Assembly: GCA_009760855.2 (NCBI GenBank)
Contig: WPIO01000009.1
Coordinates: forward strand, 3,937,001 to 4,001,000
Direction: 5' to 3'
DNA length: 64,000 nt
Source of the DNA: Cristatella mucedo
Taxonomy: Eukaryota > Bryozoa > Phylactolaemata > Cristatellidae
Shown: one piece after another, positions 54,130 through 64,000 of the stretch
Layout: each line of letters starts with the position of its first letter
How positions within the stretch are numbered: the first letter of the stretch is position 1
The notes under the pieces: model-generated
The model's input: only the letters and a program-made list of their open reading frames with translations
What the model was told of the DNA's origin: nothing
The model's database searches: none
Position numbers and translations under genes: made by a program

Positions 54130-55330
54130 TCGGTGAGAAGAAAATTTGCCTAAGAAATAAATATGAAAATTAAGTTAGATCCAACGTTATCACTTAAAAA
54201 AAATGCTTTAACGTCAAAGAAGCGATTGAAAAATCTGTAAAAATATTGAGTAATAATTCTAAATCCTCCACGTCTGATCTTCGGTAATCAATTCCCTAGG
54301 ATTAAATAAATATAGTTGGAGAATAAATGCCATGGTGAATTTTAGTGGCTAGCACCATCAGCCAATCTGTTTGTTGAGCGTAAGCTGCACTTCGCATCGA
54401 GTTCACTTTTTCAACTTTAGGATTGTTAATGGTCTCTGCAAACATGCATGCTGCCATTTCCAATCTTCGAGTAAATGTTTGCCAAGTAAGGATCCGATGG
54501 AGTCTTTCGAAAACCGTAATATTTCAAAATAAGCCTTAGCGATTCTAATAAAAAAATACCAATGTTCCTCAATCTTACCAATTCCCACCGCGTAAATAGG
54601 AACGTTACATGGCTGAAACATGACGGTCTTTGCGTTAACATCTACGTGACGTGTGAGAATCGGAAGAGAAGGCCAGTTATTCATTCTCTATATTAGGGTA
54701 CATAATCTTTAAATTAGAAGAGTTTCACCCAGTACACGGGAATATGTGCTGTAAGAAGTGACTCTATATTAACAGTACCAGTGGTTGCTGCTGGAGCTGT
54801 CTCTACTGGAACAATTCGGACTCGTCCCACCCCGTTATTAGCTCACATGCTTGTCTGACGCCATGCCTCCTACCATGAAAGATGCTTGGCAAAACTGCTT
54901 AACCATCATCCTTAATCATTATCGTTCGATATCAGGCTTGAGACCACTTACTCCGCTAAGGATTGGAGATACTGCTAGAATCTGATCTGCAACCCAAGTG
55001 GTTTAGCTGCTAATTTTTCTATCCTGATCCACACTATATTCAATTTGACTCCTAAAGTCAGCCTCTAAATCAGCTAGCTCTAAATCAGGTAGCTTTAGAA
55101 TTACCAGCATGAATGAGATTCCGAGTCTCAGTCTTACACTATGCGATGCAAAACTTGTTCACGTGCGTATCAGTAACCACTGAGATGTCATAAACTAGCG
55201 TTGGAGCATTACACGGAATGAGTTTAGATTTAAATAGGTAATCGATTTACAGCTTTTGTTTCTGAGATATAGTCGCATCGTTAGCCTTGCTTACAGCTGT
55301 CACAGTGGTAGTAGCAGCTGGCGTTGACAT
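54130..55330 (-). pseudogene. Polinton structural gene, proximal part (putative)
   Basis: Opens with MSTPAATTTVTAVSKAND at 55330 (minus), later YDISVVTDTHVNKFC, WVADQILAVSPILSG and the open piece 54403-54684 (NNWPSLPILTRHVDVN). Several stops and shifts. With the distal part beyond the L2 B insertion the gene would be about 540 codons. Not identified by sequence. Confidence 0.35.
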
Positions 55331-57620
55331 TTATTTTGCTATACTAATGTAAGAAATTAAGTAAACCTTAGTTGAAAAAATCAAAATATACCATTTGCTC
55401 AGATCATATTTTCATCATTGATGTCCATACCCCACTCTGTATGTAAGTTATCGCTACAAATGTCAGATTTACCAGCATTCTCACCGTTGATCTTTTAATG
55501 ACCAAATGCTAGAGTGGGATTTCCGCAATCTAAATAGTGGCTCTTACTTTCAAACGCTGAGAGTGAAATCTTCTCCTGGTTAATTGCATAAATTACATGA
55601 CTTGAACTTTGAAACCTAACCTGATTTCGTTTAATGCTCTTCTATATAGACTCTCAGTAAAGTCATTATGAAGAATCGTGTTCTTCACAGCGAACTTTTT
55701 CACAGCATTAGCTTTCTTACAGTAAGCGCATTTAACAAATGAGCCATCAGTAGACTGTTCATCAATCATTAGTAAATACATAATTCACTTAAGACTATAG
55801 TCTGTATACCTTCCATGAGAATAGACTTATTAGTCGCTTCATCCTTTTTCATAAAATTATCAGCTACTTCATTTTAAACTTACCTATTAGCTACTTGTTA
55901 GCATATATGATTTTAGAAACCTCATAACTCTGCTATATAGATGGATGGTTTGGATAGTTAGTTAGATCTCATTCTTGTGGAAAGCTTTCGAAATCTTTAT
56001 ATATGCTTTCAGTAGTGACTTGCAAGATTTAAGAGTCAGTATCTTTATAAGCGAGAGTAACTTTTTACCATATCTCTTTTCATATTTATAGTAAAATATT
56101 TGCATTAAAAACTTTGACAAATCCAGAATTGTGAATTCAACATAAATATTTTTTTTTGGTTTTACAAATGTTTTCCTAATCTCTGTTGCTACTAAACGTT
56201 TATTGAAAACCTTCCATCAACAAATCTCAGGGTTCTTTTTCTTTTTTCAGCCAATTCTTCTTCTTTAGCTGAATCCTTGTTAAACGACTCTATTTTCTTC
56301 CTTCCTCTCCTCCAGCGTTTTCTATAGTTTTACCAAAGAAAGCATTGTTAAGAAACATGAAGAAATACTTCTCAAAATCATTACAGCTATTATTCATCTT
56401 GGTGTTGTCCTCAATGCATGGTTTGACCCAGTCTCTCTGGTTGAACTCTAATATCGTATGAACTTTACGTAAATCATATCCACGCTCTAGATAAAACTGC
56501 AAGTTGCAATAGTGAATTACATATCTAGTCTTTGAAGTTAAATCCAACACAAGCTTTTCTGTCTTGTAACTCTCTCTAGTAAAAGTCCTCTAATATTTAG
56601 AAAATTCTTCTTTAGCAATCCTCCTGTTTGGAAACAGTAGATAATCAGAATAATGTTAATTCCAGTCCTCTTTACAATTAATATTTACCTTTAGGAAATA
56701 TCCTTTAGGAGAATTTTCACCTAACTTTAATATCATATCAAATTTCGATTTGTTCCTTTTTTAGATAAAAACTTAAATTCTCCAGTAGGTAGCTGTTGAG
56801 ACATTGCCCATCCATAAAGATTAGTAGTGTCGAATTCTAATAGCCATGACTTTAGCCTTGTCTCATTATTGTCGAGACAATATTCACTATTAGCTTTAGC
56901 ATGTCTAGTTGAGACTTGACACATGCCTCATCTAATAGCTTTCTCAGCGAAATTATGATGCTTAACATTGGTGAGTAGTTCTAGTACAACCTAAGCATAC
57001 CTTAAACCAGCTATCCGTCACGTGAGTTGTTAGAAAGTGAGCTGGATCTAATCAATAATGTGAATGCGACAAGTTTCTAAACGCTTGAAATATATCAGGT
57101 AGCAACAGCACATCTGAAGTTAAATATAAGTCATGATGACCACCAATATCTTTAATTTTGAATGAGTTCCAAACCATTTAAGTATGCTTATGCTTATTGT
57201 CACTTCTTTCTTTTCCATTTAACGATTAATCAAGCGATTAGCGAACCTGGTAACTTTTCTTCTTTATTCATTTCATATCCAGTCATGTACTCATATGAGT
57301 ATATTCCCTTTCTTGTTAGCAGCTAAAAAATTGGATTCTTCAGTTATTAAACTTAGGTCTATTAATAGTTACTGGAAAATTACTTCCAGATAACCTAAGA
57401 TTCTCTACATGATCATCTAAGGCTCCATTCATCAGCTGCATTAAATCCGTGAAAGTAAGTTGCCAATGTTAATGTTTAGATACTTCTCCATGTTGTTAGC
57501 AATGACATTCTTTTTTATAACCCAGTATTTCCTCACTCTTGAACGATGAAATGATTCATATCCGCGAAGTGAATGGATATTCATGAAATTCATATTCATA
57601 TTCATGAATGGATGTTCGTA

Positions 57621-57652
57621 ACTTTATCAAGTGAATTATTATTATTATTATC
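57621..57652 (+). mobile_element. L2-like LINE family A, last 30 bases only
   Basis: CTTTATCAAGTGAATTATTATT: the family's terminal bases and (ATT)n tail with no other LINE sequence, set between two continuous parts of the polymerase remnant. Confidence 0.7.
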
Positions 57653-57944
57653 AACTTATATCTTTTGATCTCAACTTTCTAGTCAAGGTTTCAAGCGGTA
57701 TTATCAGCTCCACAGTACTGGTCAGTCAAGTGAAAGCGATCTGAAACTGTATCGTTATTAAACTTCTCTTCGCATTTATGGCACACTTCATTCTCTCCAT
57801 ATGAGTACATTTCTTCTGTACTCATTGATCTTTTGTTGAATACTCCAGACTTCTTATGTAGCTCAGTAAGCTCTTCCTTGATTTTTTCACTCTCTTCTAT
57901 AATTAAAATTAATTTCTAATAGAAAATAATTAAATAATTTAAAT

Positions 57945-58995
57945 AATTTAATTAGATTAATTTCTCTTCTAGAATTTTTCTCAACTCCCTTGCTGCATCT
58001 ATTGATGACATCCGCAAATGGATGGCAGCCAATTTTCTTAAACTAAACGATGATAAACAAAATTTATTAGTAATGGGAAAGCCCAGTGTGATTCAGAAAT
58101 TGGTAAGGCTAACGCTCAAAATTGGCTCTGTCAGCATACCTCCTGTCGAATCAGCTCAAAATTTTGGTATCATGTTCCACAGTGACCTCTCATTAGGCGA
58201 CCGCATCAGCTCCACAATCAAGTCTGCCTACTTTCAGATACACAACATTGCTAAAATTTGGGCTTGTTTAAAAAAGGATACCACGTTTAAGTTAGTTCAT
58301 GCATTTGTGACATCCCGTCTTGACTTCTGTAACTCACAGCTTGTTGGTCTACCGGTATGTGCAGTCAGGCGCTTACAGCTGGTGCAAAACTCTGCAGCTA
58401 GGCTTGTCTGTCGCGATCGTCGTAGTTGCCACATCACACCACTTCTCGCCGACTTGCACTGGCTCCCAGTCAAGAAACGGATCTACTTCAAGGTTTTGTG
58501 GCTCACTTTTAGGTCACTTCATTCTTTGGCTCCAGCCTATCTCTCAGGTCTACTCCCCCACCAGGCCAAGCAAGCATCGTAACACCCGCTTTTCGGAATT
58601 TAATAGTTTACAATACCTCGTACAAACCTCAAATCCTTTGGAGACCATGCATTTAGTTCGTATGCTTTCAAAGCCTGGAACTCACTCCCGACTTGCGTCA
58701 GAACATTCCTTGTCTTGACATTAAAAAAGAACTTAAAAACACCCATATTCAGGACAGCATTTAGTGGGTCCCTTTGATTCGTCTTTCATGTACTTATGCG
58801 TGCTGATACTGTGCATGCTGCCACTAACCACATTTACATGCTGACCCTGTGCATGTCACTCCTAATAATGTTATTCATGTTGTTTATCAAGCATGATATT
58901 ACTCACCATTCAATTGCATTTCGCTTTGCAGCAAAGTGCCTAGAAAGAGATTGAGTTCTCTGAGGGCGCTTTATCGAGTGCATTATTATTATTTT
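57945..58995 (+). mobile_element. L2-like LINE family A, 3' half, inside the polymerase remnant
   Basis: Frame 58022-58582 (186 codons) reads MAANFLKLNDDKQNLLVMGK, SRLDFCNSQLVGLPVCAVRR and LHWLPVKKR; 3' UTR, stem-loop and ATT tail end near 58995. One of the less damaged family A copies. Confidence 0.93.
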
Positions 58996-59528
58996 ATTGT
59001 AGTTTTCTTAATGCTATCAGGTCCTCTAAATAACTAAAACATTTCTTATTTCTCCTCAAGATTAACTATAATGTAAGAACCAGAACACGGAACATGATGA
59101 AAAGTATACTTCTTAGGTATTATATTGCTCCTATTAGATCTATCTTCTTCCCTTGCGGCTGAAAATAAACATTCAAAATCTGCATCTGCGATATAAGGAG
59201 CTTTCAGCATCTTTGAATATTCCCATAACTTTATTAAATCTCTAGTAGTAAATCTTTCTCGTTTGTAGATTTTGGCATCTTAACTGCTACACAAATATCA
59301 TTCTATGTCTCACATGCAGCGTGATGAGACTCTAAAGTGGAACGTGTGTAAACCCTAACTAAAAAATGTTTGCAGACATACTCAATCCCAACACAAAGGA
59401 TTGAAGTTAACAATTAAAGCGAAATGAGATAAAGTGCAATCTTCCTTTTGGTTAAGTAACAAGTCAACGCGGTGCTCCTTCTCTCGTAGGAAACTTGCAT
59501 TTTAAATGTTTTAACACATTATTGTACC

Positions 59529-59747
59529 TTAGCTGAATGAGCGCTGCCCTGCCGGGGCCGCGGGGGCTGCCTGCGCCTCCCAATTCAGGAATAGGGACAA
59601 CACGGCCTCCGACCCGGAAATGGTGTCCGAGACGCACAGCCGCCGCAATGCCGCCCGTTCCTTTCGCGAAATGCCGAGGTCCGCCAGGCAGGCTTCCTTA
59701 TCCGGCCACCAGCCACCCAGAAAGGTCTCACCACTGCTGACCGGTAG
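59529..59747 (-). CDS. GC-rich open frame with bacterial-looking codons, unidentified
   Basis: Minus strand, 72 codons, open from a TAG at 59748-59750 to TAA at 59529-59531, with no ATG. It reads GETFLGGWWPDKEACLADLG, then ISRKERAALRRLCVSDT and EAVLSLFLNWEAQAAPAA. Third positions are mostly G or C, the acidic/basic pattern looks helical, and the block is far richer in GC than the AT-rich Polinton around it. I recognise no family. It may be a gene fragment of bacterial origin, a piece of another mobile element, or an assembly join. Confidence 0.35.
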   Translation of the reverse strand, partial: LPVSSGETFLGGWWPDKEACLADLGISRKERAALRRLCVSDTISGSEAVLSLFLNWEAQAAPAAPAGQRSFS

Positions 59748-60193
59748 CTAGCGGTCAGGAAAGACCGGGCTATGGATATGTTCAGGTCCTAGACCATTGC
59801 GATCAATATATCACATACGTTAATGCTTATATCAAAAAGATAAACTAACTTTGCATATTATTAACTCTAAGGAGATCCATCATTAAGAGATCCATCATTG
59901 CCATTTCTCTACTGAAAATAACTAATCTAAAGCAGGTTTACAGATGAAAATATTTATCATCTCATACATTCTCAAGGTCTGCCATACTCTCTCCATGATT
60001 CTCTCCTATGTTTAGATGCTCTAAGAATGCACTATCAAGCACGTCGATTATCATTTAGATTCTTAATATTAATGACTGCTTTCTTACTAGCAGCTGCAGG
60101 CAACGGTAATCAACTACTTCCAGAATGATAATACAATAGAATGAAATTAAGTTAGCATAAATAAAAAAATATTTATAAATTAAATTTATTAAT

Positions 60194-60325
60194 AATTGGT
60201 TTGGTCTAGCGGTTAAGGTGCTTGCCCCGACCAAGGTCTGACTGAGGTCATGGGCTCGTGCCCCGAGGCATATGTAAAGCGCCTGAATAGAGATTAAGTT
60301 CTCTTGGGGCGCTATATAAATTAAT
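60194..60325 (+). mobile_element. tRNA-derived SINE, family 1, inside the Polinton
   Basis: GGTTTGGTCTAGCGGTTAAG head, then AAAGCGCCTGAATAGAGATT and CTCTTGGGGCGCTATATAAA; very like the copy at 42285. Confidence 0.82.
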
Positions 60326-60879
60326 TTTTATTTTTATTTTTTAATAGCCTTTATTTATTTAGAATGGAGTTAACTTAGCATAAAGGCTATTTATGCCAAC
60401 TACTGTAATATTAGAGCTCCTCTCTTTCCATTTTTCAATCCTATAGCACTTCAAAATTTCTATAAACTGCTTGCTTAAAGTTAAAATTACGATTTAAAAT
60501 TATTAATAACTCGCCACATAACTTCTTTGCATGAAATGAGCATACATTACTTCCAATAACTACAAATCAATAAACAATGAAAACTTAACACGTATATGCT
60601 CATTGCCGATTGACGATAATTCTCACCAAAGGTGGTGTCAACTTTTTTCTTAGATTGTTAAAGCCTACAGCGCTGCGTGTAAAACTTCTCTAAATCTTCG
60701 CAGTCAATCTCTCTTCCACTATTAGTCTCTTTTCCTAAGAACCGAGCAACAGCATCTATCTTTATCATTCTTCTAGTCTCTCGTTCCAGAAATTAATCAC
60801 CAGGAGCCTTCGAAGTTAGCTTGTTAGAAATACTAAGAGGCCATAGTTTAATTAACAACTTATCAAAATTAGATTAATA
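60326..60879 (-). other. Polinton right arm, traces of broken frames
   Basis: AT-rich. One readable minus-strand piece, MIKIDAVARFLGKE then EIDCEDLEKFYTQ (about 60680-60770), is not recognised. Confidence 0.35.
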
Positions 60880-61236
60880 AAAATATCTTCCATAAATTTC
60901 TTTGCAAAGTCAGAATACTTTTCACCAACGTTTCTCCTTGTAGGACTTTACTATAAAACTGGGAAATACTTTTTAAATGAAAATAAACACAGCCCTTCTG
61001 CTGCTAAACATCGTGTTGTTTCATAATCAAATGTCTACTTTCTGCTGCAAAACCTTTTAATATATTAGTTTTTATAACAACATGTATTTTACCTCATTAT
61101 GGAGGTTTCTCAAATACCGGTTTAAACTGTTTTTTTTTAACTTGGCGAAGCGCACGCAGAGCCGGGTTAAGAACCAGTCTAAACCGGTTTAAACCGGTTT
61201 GGGGTTCAGCTACCGTCGGATAAAATAGCGTTCTTT
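60880..61236 (-). repeat. Polinton right inverted terminal repeat
   Basis: Reverse complement of the left end, including AAACCGGTTTAAACCGG, which is longer here than in the left copy, and the start of a frame reading SSRRAVF...EKYSDFAKKFMEDI, similar to the left-arm gene. Confidence 0.85.
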
Positions 61237-62290
61237 TCGTGACGTCACTCTGGAGTGAGCGCCAGACTTTAGGAGCATAACTAAAGGCATGGTAGTAAAA
61301 GAAATTGAGGTTGGTTCGACGCACAGCTAGATGCCTTGAGTCAGGGAGGCGAGTGGTGCAAGACCACTTCTGACCGTAGGCTGGAGTCAGAGACTCAAGT
61401 GACCTAAAAGTGAATGCCGAACCCTTATTAATGGGGAGCCATTTCAGGTCGGCGAGAAGTGGTGTGATGTGGTAACTTTGAAGTTCAAGAAAGACAAGCC
61501 TGGCAGCCGAGTTTTGCACCAACAGTAAGCGTCTGATTGCACAGGCCGGTGGACCAGCAACCAGCGAGTTACAGAAGTCGAGGCGGGATGTCACAAATGC
61601 ATGAACCAACTTGATCGTGGTATCCCTGTCTAAGCATATCCGAATTATTTTGCAATATCACGTAGCTGAAATGTAGGCAGACGACGTTGGAGCTGATGTG
61701 GTTGTCTAGTGAAAGGCCGCTATGGGACTAGGCACCCAGATTTCTTGCAGATTCTACTCGAGATAATCTGGCGAAGTCCAATTTGAGGGACACCTTTTCC
61801 AGTTTCTGAGTAACGCCACGTTTGCCCGCAACTAGTAAGTTGGTTTTTATCGTCATCCAATCAGTGAAAGTTAGCTGCCGTTCAAGTTTACGCTTCAGCG
61901 ATATGCCCAGAAAGGGAGTTGAGAGATTGACGAGCTGGAAGGCTGAGAGGGCTCAGAGGATAGATGCAGCTGTGTGTCATCTGCACAGACACGACAGCCT
62001 ACAATGTTTTTGGCGATTGCATCACCAAGAGGAAGATAATTATTTGCGAAAAGAAATGAACCACGCACAGAAACCTGGGGTACCTCGTACTTACAGAGGC
62101 TCCCTCGCATGACTGTTGCTCGTTGGCATCAGTGCTCACGAGTCTCCCACTGAGATAGGACCCAAGCCATTGTAATAAAGTGCCAGTGATGCCCAGACGA
62201 GATGAGCGGCGCTTGATAAGGATTTGATTGGTGATCGATAGTAGCAAAACTACCGCAAGCAGAGATTTTGGTTTGGAGATCCTGACGGCT
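61237..62290 (-). mobile_element. L2-like LINE family A, right half of the copy split by the Polinton
   Basis: Continues the segment at 46140-46236. Minus-strand frames SRLDFCNSLVAGPPACAIRR (61097-61609) and the RT motif C as CADDTQLHL (61895-62110), then WLGSYLSGRL near 62200. Broken by stops. Confidence 0.88.
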
Positions 62291-62399
62291 TTCAAACTGT
62301 CCTACGCACAATGGACTGCCATGGTCGACGTTATATGGATCGGACATGCAGCATATTGTACACGGAATAGTCTTATAACTGTTTTCCCTTCCACCTCTT

Positions 62400-62625
62400 T
62401 TCTAATAATAATAAAAATAATAAAACATTTACATTGTTCCCTGACAGAACTAAATTTCTTTCTAGGCACTTTGCATATGCTGGAAAGGAAGCATGAGCAA
62501 TTAGTTAATGACAATTTCAGCCTACGTAAGCACACGGATGACAATTCACACGTGGATGGAGCACAGGTAGTGAGAAACAGCTAAATTGTAGCTCCCTTTT
62601 TAAAGGTCGTCAAGTCAGGGGTCAC
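62400..62625 (-). mobile_element. L2-like LINE family A, 3' end
   Basis: AATAATAATAAAAATAATAA tail, stem-loop variant GACAGAACTAAATTTCTTTC, shortened 3' UTR and AAGGTCGTCAAGTCAGGGG. Confidence 0.75.
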
Positions 62626-62904
62626 GAGAAAGATTCACTTTTGCAAAGGTCAAGCTTAGATCGTACTTTGACTGCACTCTGCTTCTAAGCAATAGATGGG
62701 CAAGATGCCACTTCCGTTTTGCGCGACCACAAGGGAAGTGGAGATTTCCAAATCTTATCTTCTACATTTTGAGAAGGTCATTTTACACCCGATGCAATGC
62801 TGACTCGTGTGGAGTGATAAGCTCTGAAACCTGACTAGAATTTGATAGGTTTTAAGTTTTGATATACGAAATAATCTGGTCTGCAACTACTCTGCCAGTA
62901 ATCT

Positions 62905-63200
62905 TGTTTTTCATCGTAACGGCAGGAGGGAGACAAGAGAGGTTGTTTAATGAGTGGCCTAGTAACAGACTTTGTGAAAGGTGCTGGGACATGACCTGAG
63001 GCTAAGGTCATATTTATCATATTAGTTATGCATGAAAGTAGCAGCTCGACGCATCGCACAGGGAGAGCAGCGGGTAGAGGGTCTTGAGGGCTAGAAGTCT
63101 TGTTAGAATGGAAGACGAACCTGAAGGTAAAGTCACTAGCGGCAGGATTGAATGTTGACATTGAGGTTCTGAGAGAAATTGAGGGAGAAAAGTCCAGAAG
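62905..63200 (-). mobile_element. L2-like LINE family A, RT N-terminal fragment
   Basis: Minus-strand frame TSSPQDPLPAALPVRCVE, ITNMINMTLASGHVPAPF and VTRPLIKQPLL corresponds to the region just before the RT fingers in L2 proteins; the rest of the RT is missing. Confidence 0.75.
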
Positions 63201-63204
63201 GGAT

Positions 63205-63765
63205 GTTACTGATAATAATAATAATAATAATAATAACACACTTGATAAAGCGCCCTCAGATAACTCAATCTCCCTCTAGGTGCTTTCCATTTGCTGCAAA
63301 GGAAACACAATCGAATGGTTAGTACTAGCATCCTCAATAAACAACAAGAATGATATGGTTAGGGTGACATGCACAGGGTCAACGTGCAAATATAGTTAGT
63401 GGCAGTACGCACAGTGTCAGCAGGCATAAGCACATACAGGATGAGTCAAATGGATCCACTAAATGTTGAGCTAAATAAGTGTTTTAAATTTCTTTTTAGA
63501 TGTTGTCTAGTCAGGGAACGTCGTGACGAAAGTCAGGAGTGAATTGCAGGCTTTGGGAGCATACGAACTAAATACACGATGTCCAAAGGATTTGAGGTTT
63601 GCACCAAGTATATGTAAACAGTTAGATTCCGAAAAGTAGGTAGTACGATGCTTAGCCTGGTGGGGCAGTAGATCTGATAGGTAGGGTGGAGCCAAAGAAC
63701 TAAAAGTGAGTGACAAAACCTTGAAGTCGATGCGTTGCTTGACTGGTAGCCAGTGTATGTTGACT
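63205..63765 (-). mobile_element. L2-like LINE family A, 3' part
   Basis: (AAT)n tail, AAAGCGCCCTCAGATAACTC stem-loop, 3' UTR, then minus-strand codons up to LHWLPVK near 63755, where the match stops abruptly. Confidence 0.9.
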
Positions 63766-63766
63766 G

Positions 63767-63967
63767 ATGGCGGCCGCAGAAAGAATCTGGCTGACTAAGA
63801 CAGCAGACAACGTTAGCCACTCTGGGCTGACGAAGGTTCGTGGCCTTCAGCTTCGCCGGTCGCCAGTTGTCGTCGAGGTCACCGACCGTTATGCTGTGTC
63901 GCTCGCAGGGGACGATCGGCCATCCACAGCAACGCGGGCTTGTCTTACCGCTACGGGAAGGCGAACA
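63767..63967 (+). CDS. Possible first exon of an unseen gene
   Basis: GC-rich frame MAAAERIWLTKTADNVSHSG, ending before a possible donor (ACAG then gtatct at about 63968). It starts right where the LINE ends and has host-like base composition. No family recognised; the window ends before any second exon. Weak call. Confidence 0.2.
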
Positions 63968-64000
63968 GGTATCTTACTTTAGTCGTCTATTCCTGAGGGT

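Larger units (their letters stand above)
55480..59265 (-). pseudogene. Polinton protein-primed family B DNA polymerase, broken
   Basis: Replicates the element in intact copies. Minus-strand landmarks in order: YIADADFECLF; zinc-knuckle-like VCHKCEEKF with CGADNTA; ENLRLSGSNFP and YSYEYMTGYE; HHDLYLTSDVLLLPDIF; LDPAHF; CQVSTRHAKAN; EFDTTNLYGWAMSQ (motif A region); YVIHYCNLQFYLERGYDL; EKYFFMFLNNAFFGKT (motif B); FTILDLSKFLM, then KDTDS (motif C, Leu lost to TAA); and KNTILHNDFTES near the C-terminus. At least eleven in-frame stops of all three kinds and several shifts. An L2 A copy interrupts it at 57945-58995. Confidence 0.9.
46237..61236. mobile_element. Polinton/Maverick DNA transposon, full length, decayed
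   Basis: 15,000 bp between two copies of TCGTGA (46231-46236 and 61237-61242), a 6-bp target duplication as expected for this class. Inverted ends match for over 100 bp closely and about 300 bp loosely. Inside: a protein-primed family B polymerase and an integrase, both minus strand, plus putative structural and membrane-protein genes. The AT-rich body contrasts with the host flanks. Every gene has stops or frameshifts, so this copy is dead. Later insertions: L2 A, L2 B, SINE 1 and a hAT element. Confidence 0.9.

Noticed and set aside
46237-61236. Alternative genetic code in the Polinton
   Set aside because: All three stop codons interrupt the polymerase, and TGA occurs at conserved Cys and Gly positions; simple decay fits better.

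Overview
This is nuclear DNA from an animal with motile cilia, most likely an invertebrate. Three things show this: genes split by GT-AG introns, a full Rab1 gene with invertebrate-like tail residues, and a gene for the cilium-associated adenylate kinase AK7. Exons are GC-rich at third positions. The rest is packed with metazoan repeats: two L2-like LINE families, two tRNA-derived SINE families, SPIN-like hAT elements, an LTR, a Polinton/Maverick, and long microsatellites. The species cannot be named from the window.

Layout. 1-2.3 kb is a GC-rich flank with (CT)n and (GGA)n. 2.4-14.8 kb holds a plus-strand family 92 glycosyltransferase gene (three exons; first intron 7 kb and full of L2 copies; a one-base frame break in the last exon). 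15-20 kb is repeats: a SINE pair, a solo LTR with an L2 fragment and a 34-bp direct repeat inside it, and two copies of an unnamed repeat. 20.5-21.4 kb holds two minus-strand exons that look like the start of a secreted protein gene. 23.1-30.8 kb is RAB1 on the minus strand (five exons, 203 residues). 31.6-45.0 kb is AK7 on the plus strand (15 exons, about 705 residues), head to head with RAB1 across 859 bp. 45-46.2 kb is the AK7 3' flank, a long (CT)n and SINE/L2 pieces.

46.24-61.24 kb is one decayed Polinton/Maverick of exactly 15,000 bp with inverted terminal repeats and a 6-bp target duplication, sitting inside an L2 copy whose two halves flank it. It carries remnants of a protein-primed family B DNA polymerase, a retroviral-type integrase, a two-helix membrane protein and probable structural genes. 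It has itself been hit by L2, SINE and hAT insertions and contains a 220-bp GC-rich island with a bacterial-looking reading frame. 61.2-63.8 kb is nested L2 sequence, followed by a short GC-rich stretch that may begin another gene.

RAB1 (ER-to-Golgi traffic) and the glycosyltransferase (Golgi lumen) are secretory-pathway genes; AK7 is ciliary. Nothing suggests they are functionally coupled beyond the shared RAB1/AK7 promoter interval. Coordinates of decayed repeats are good to roughly 10-30 bases; exon edges were set from splice signals and reading-frame continuity.
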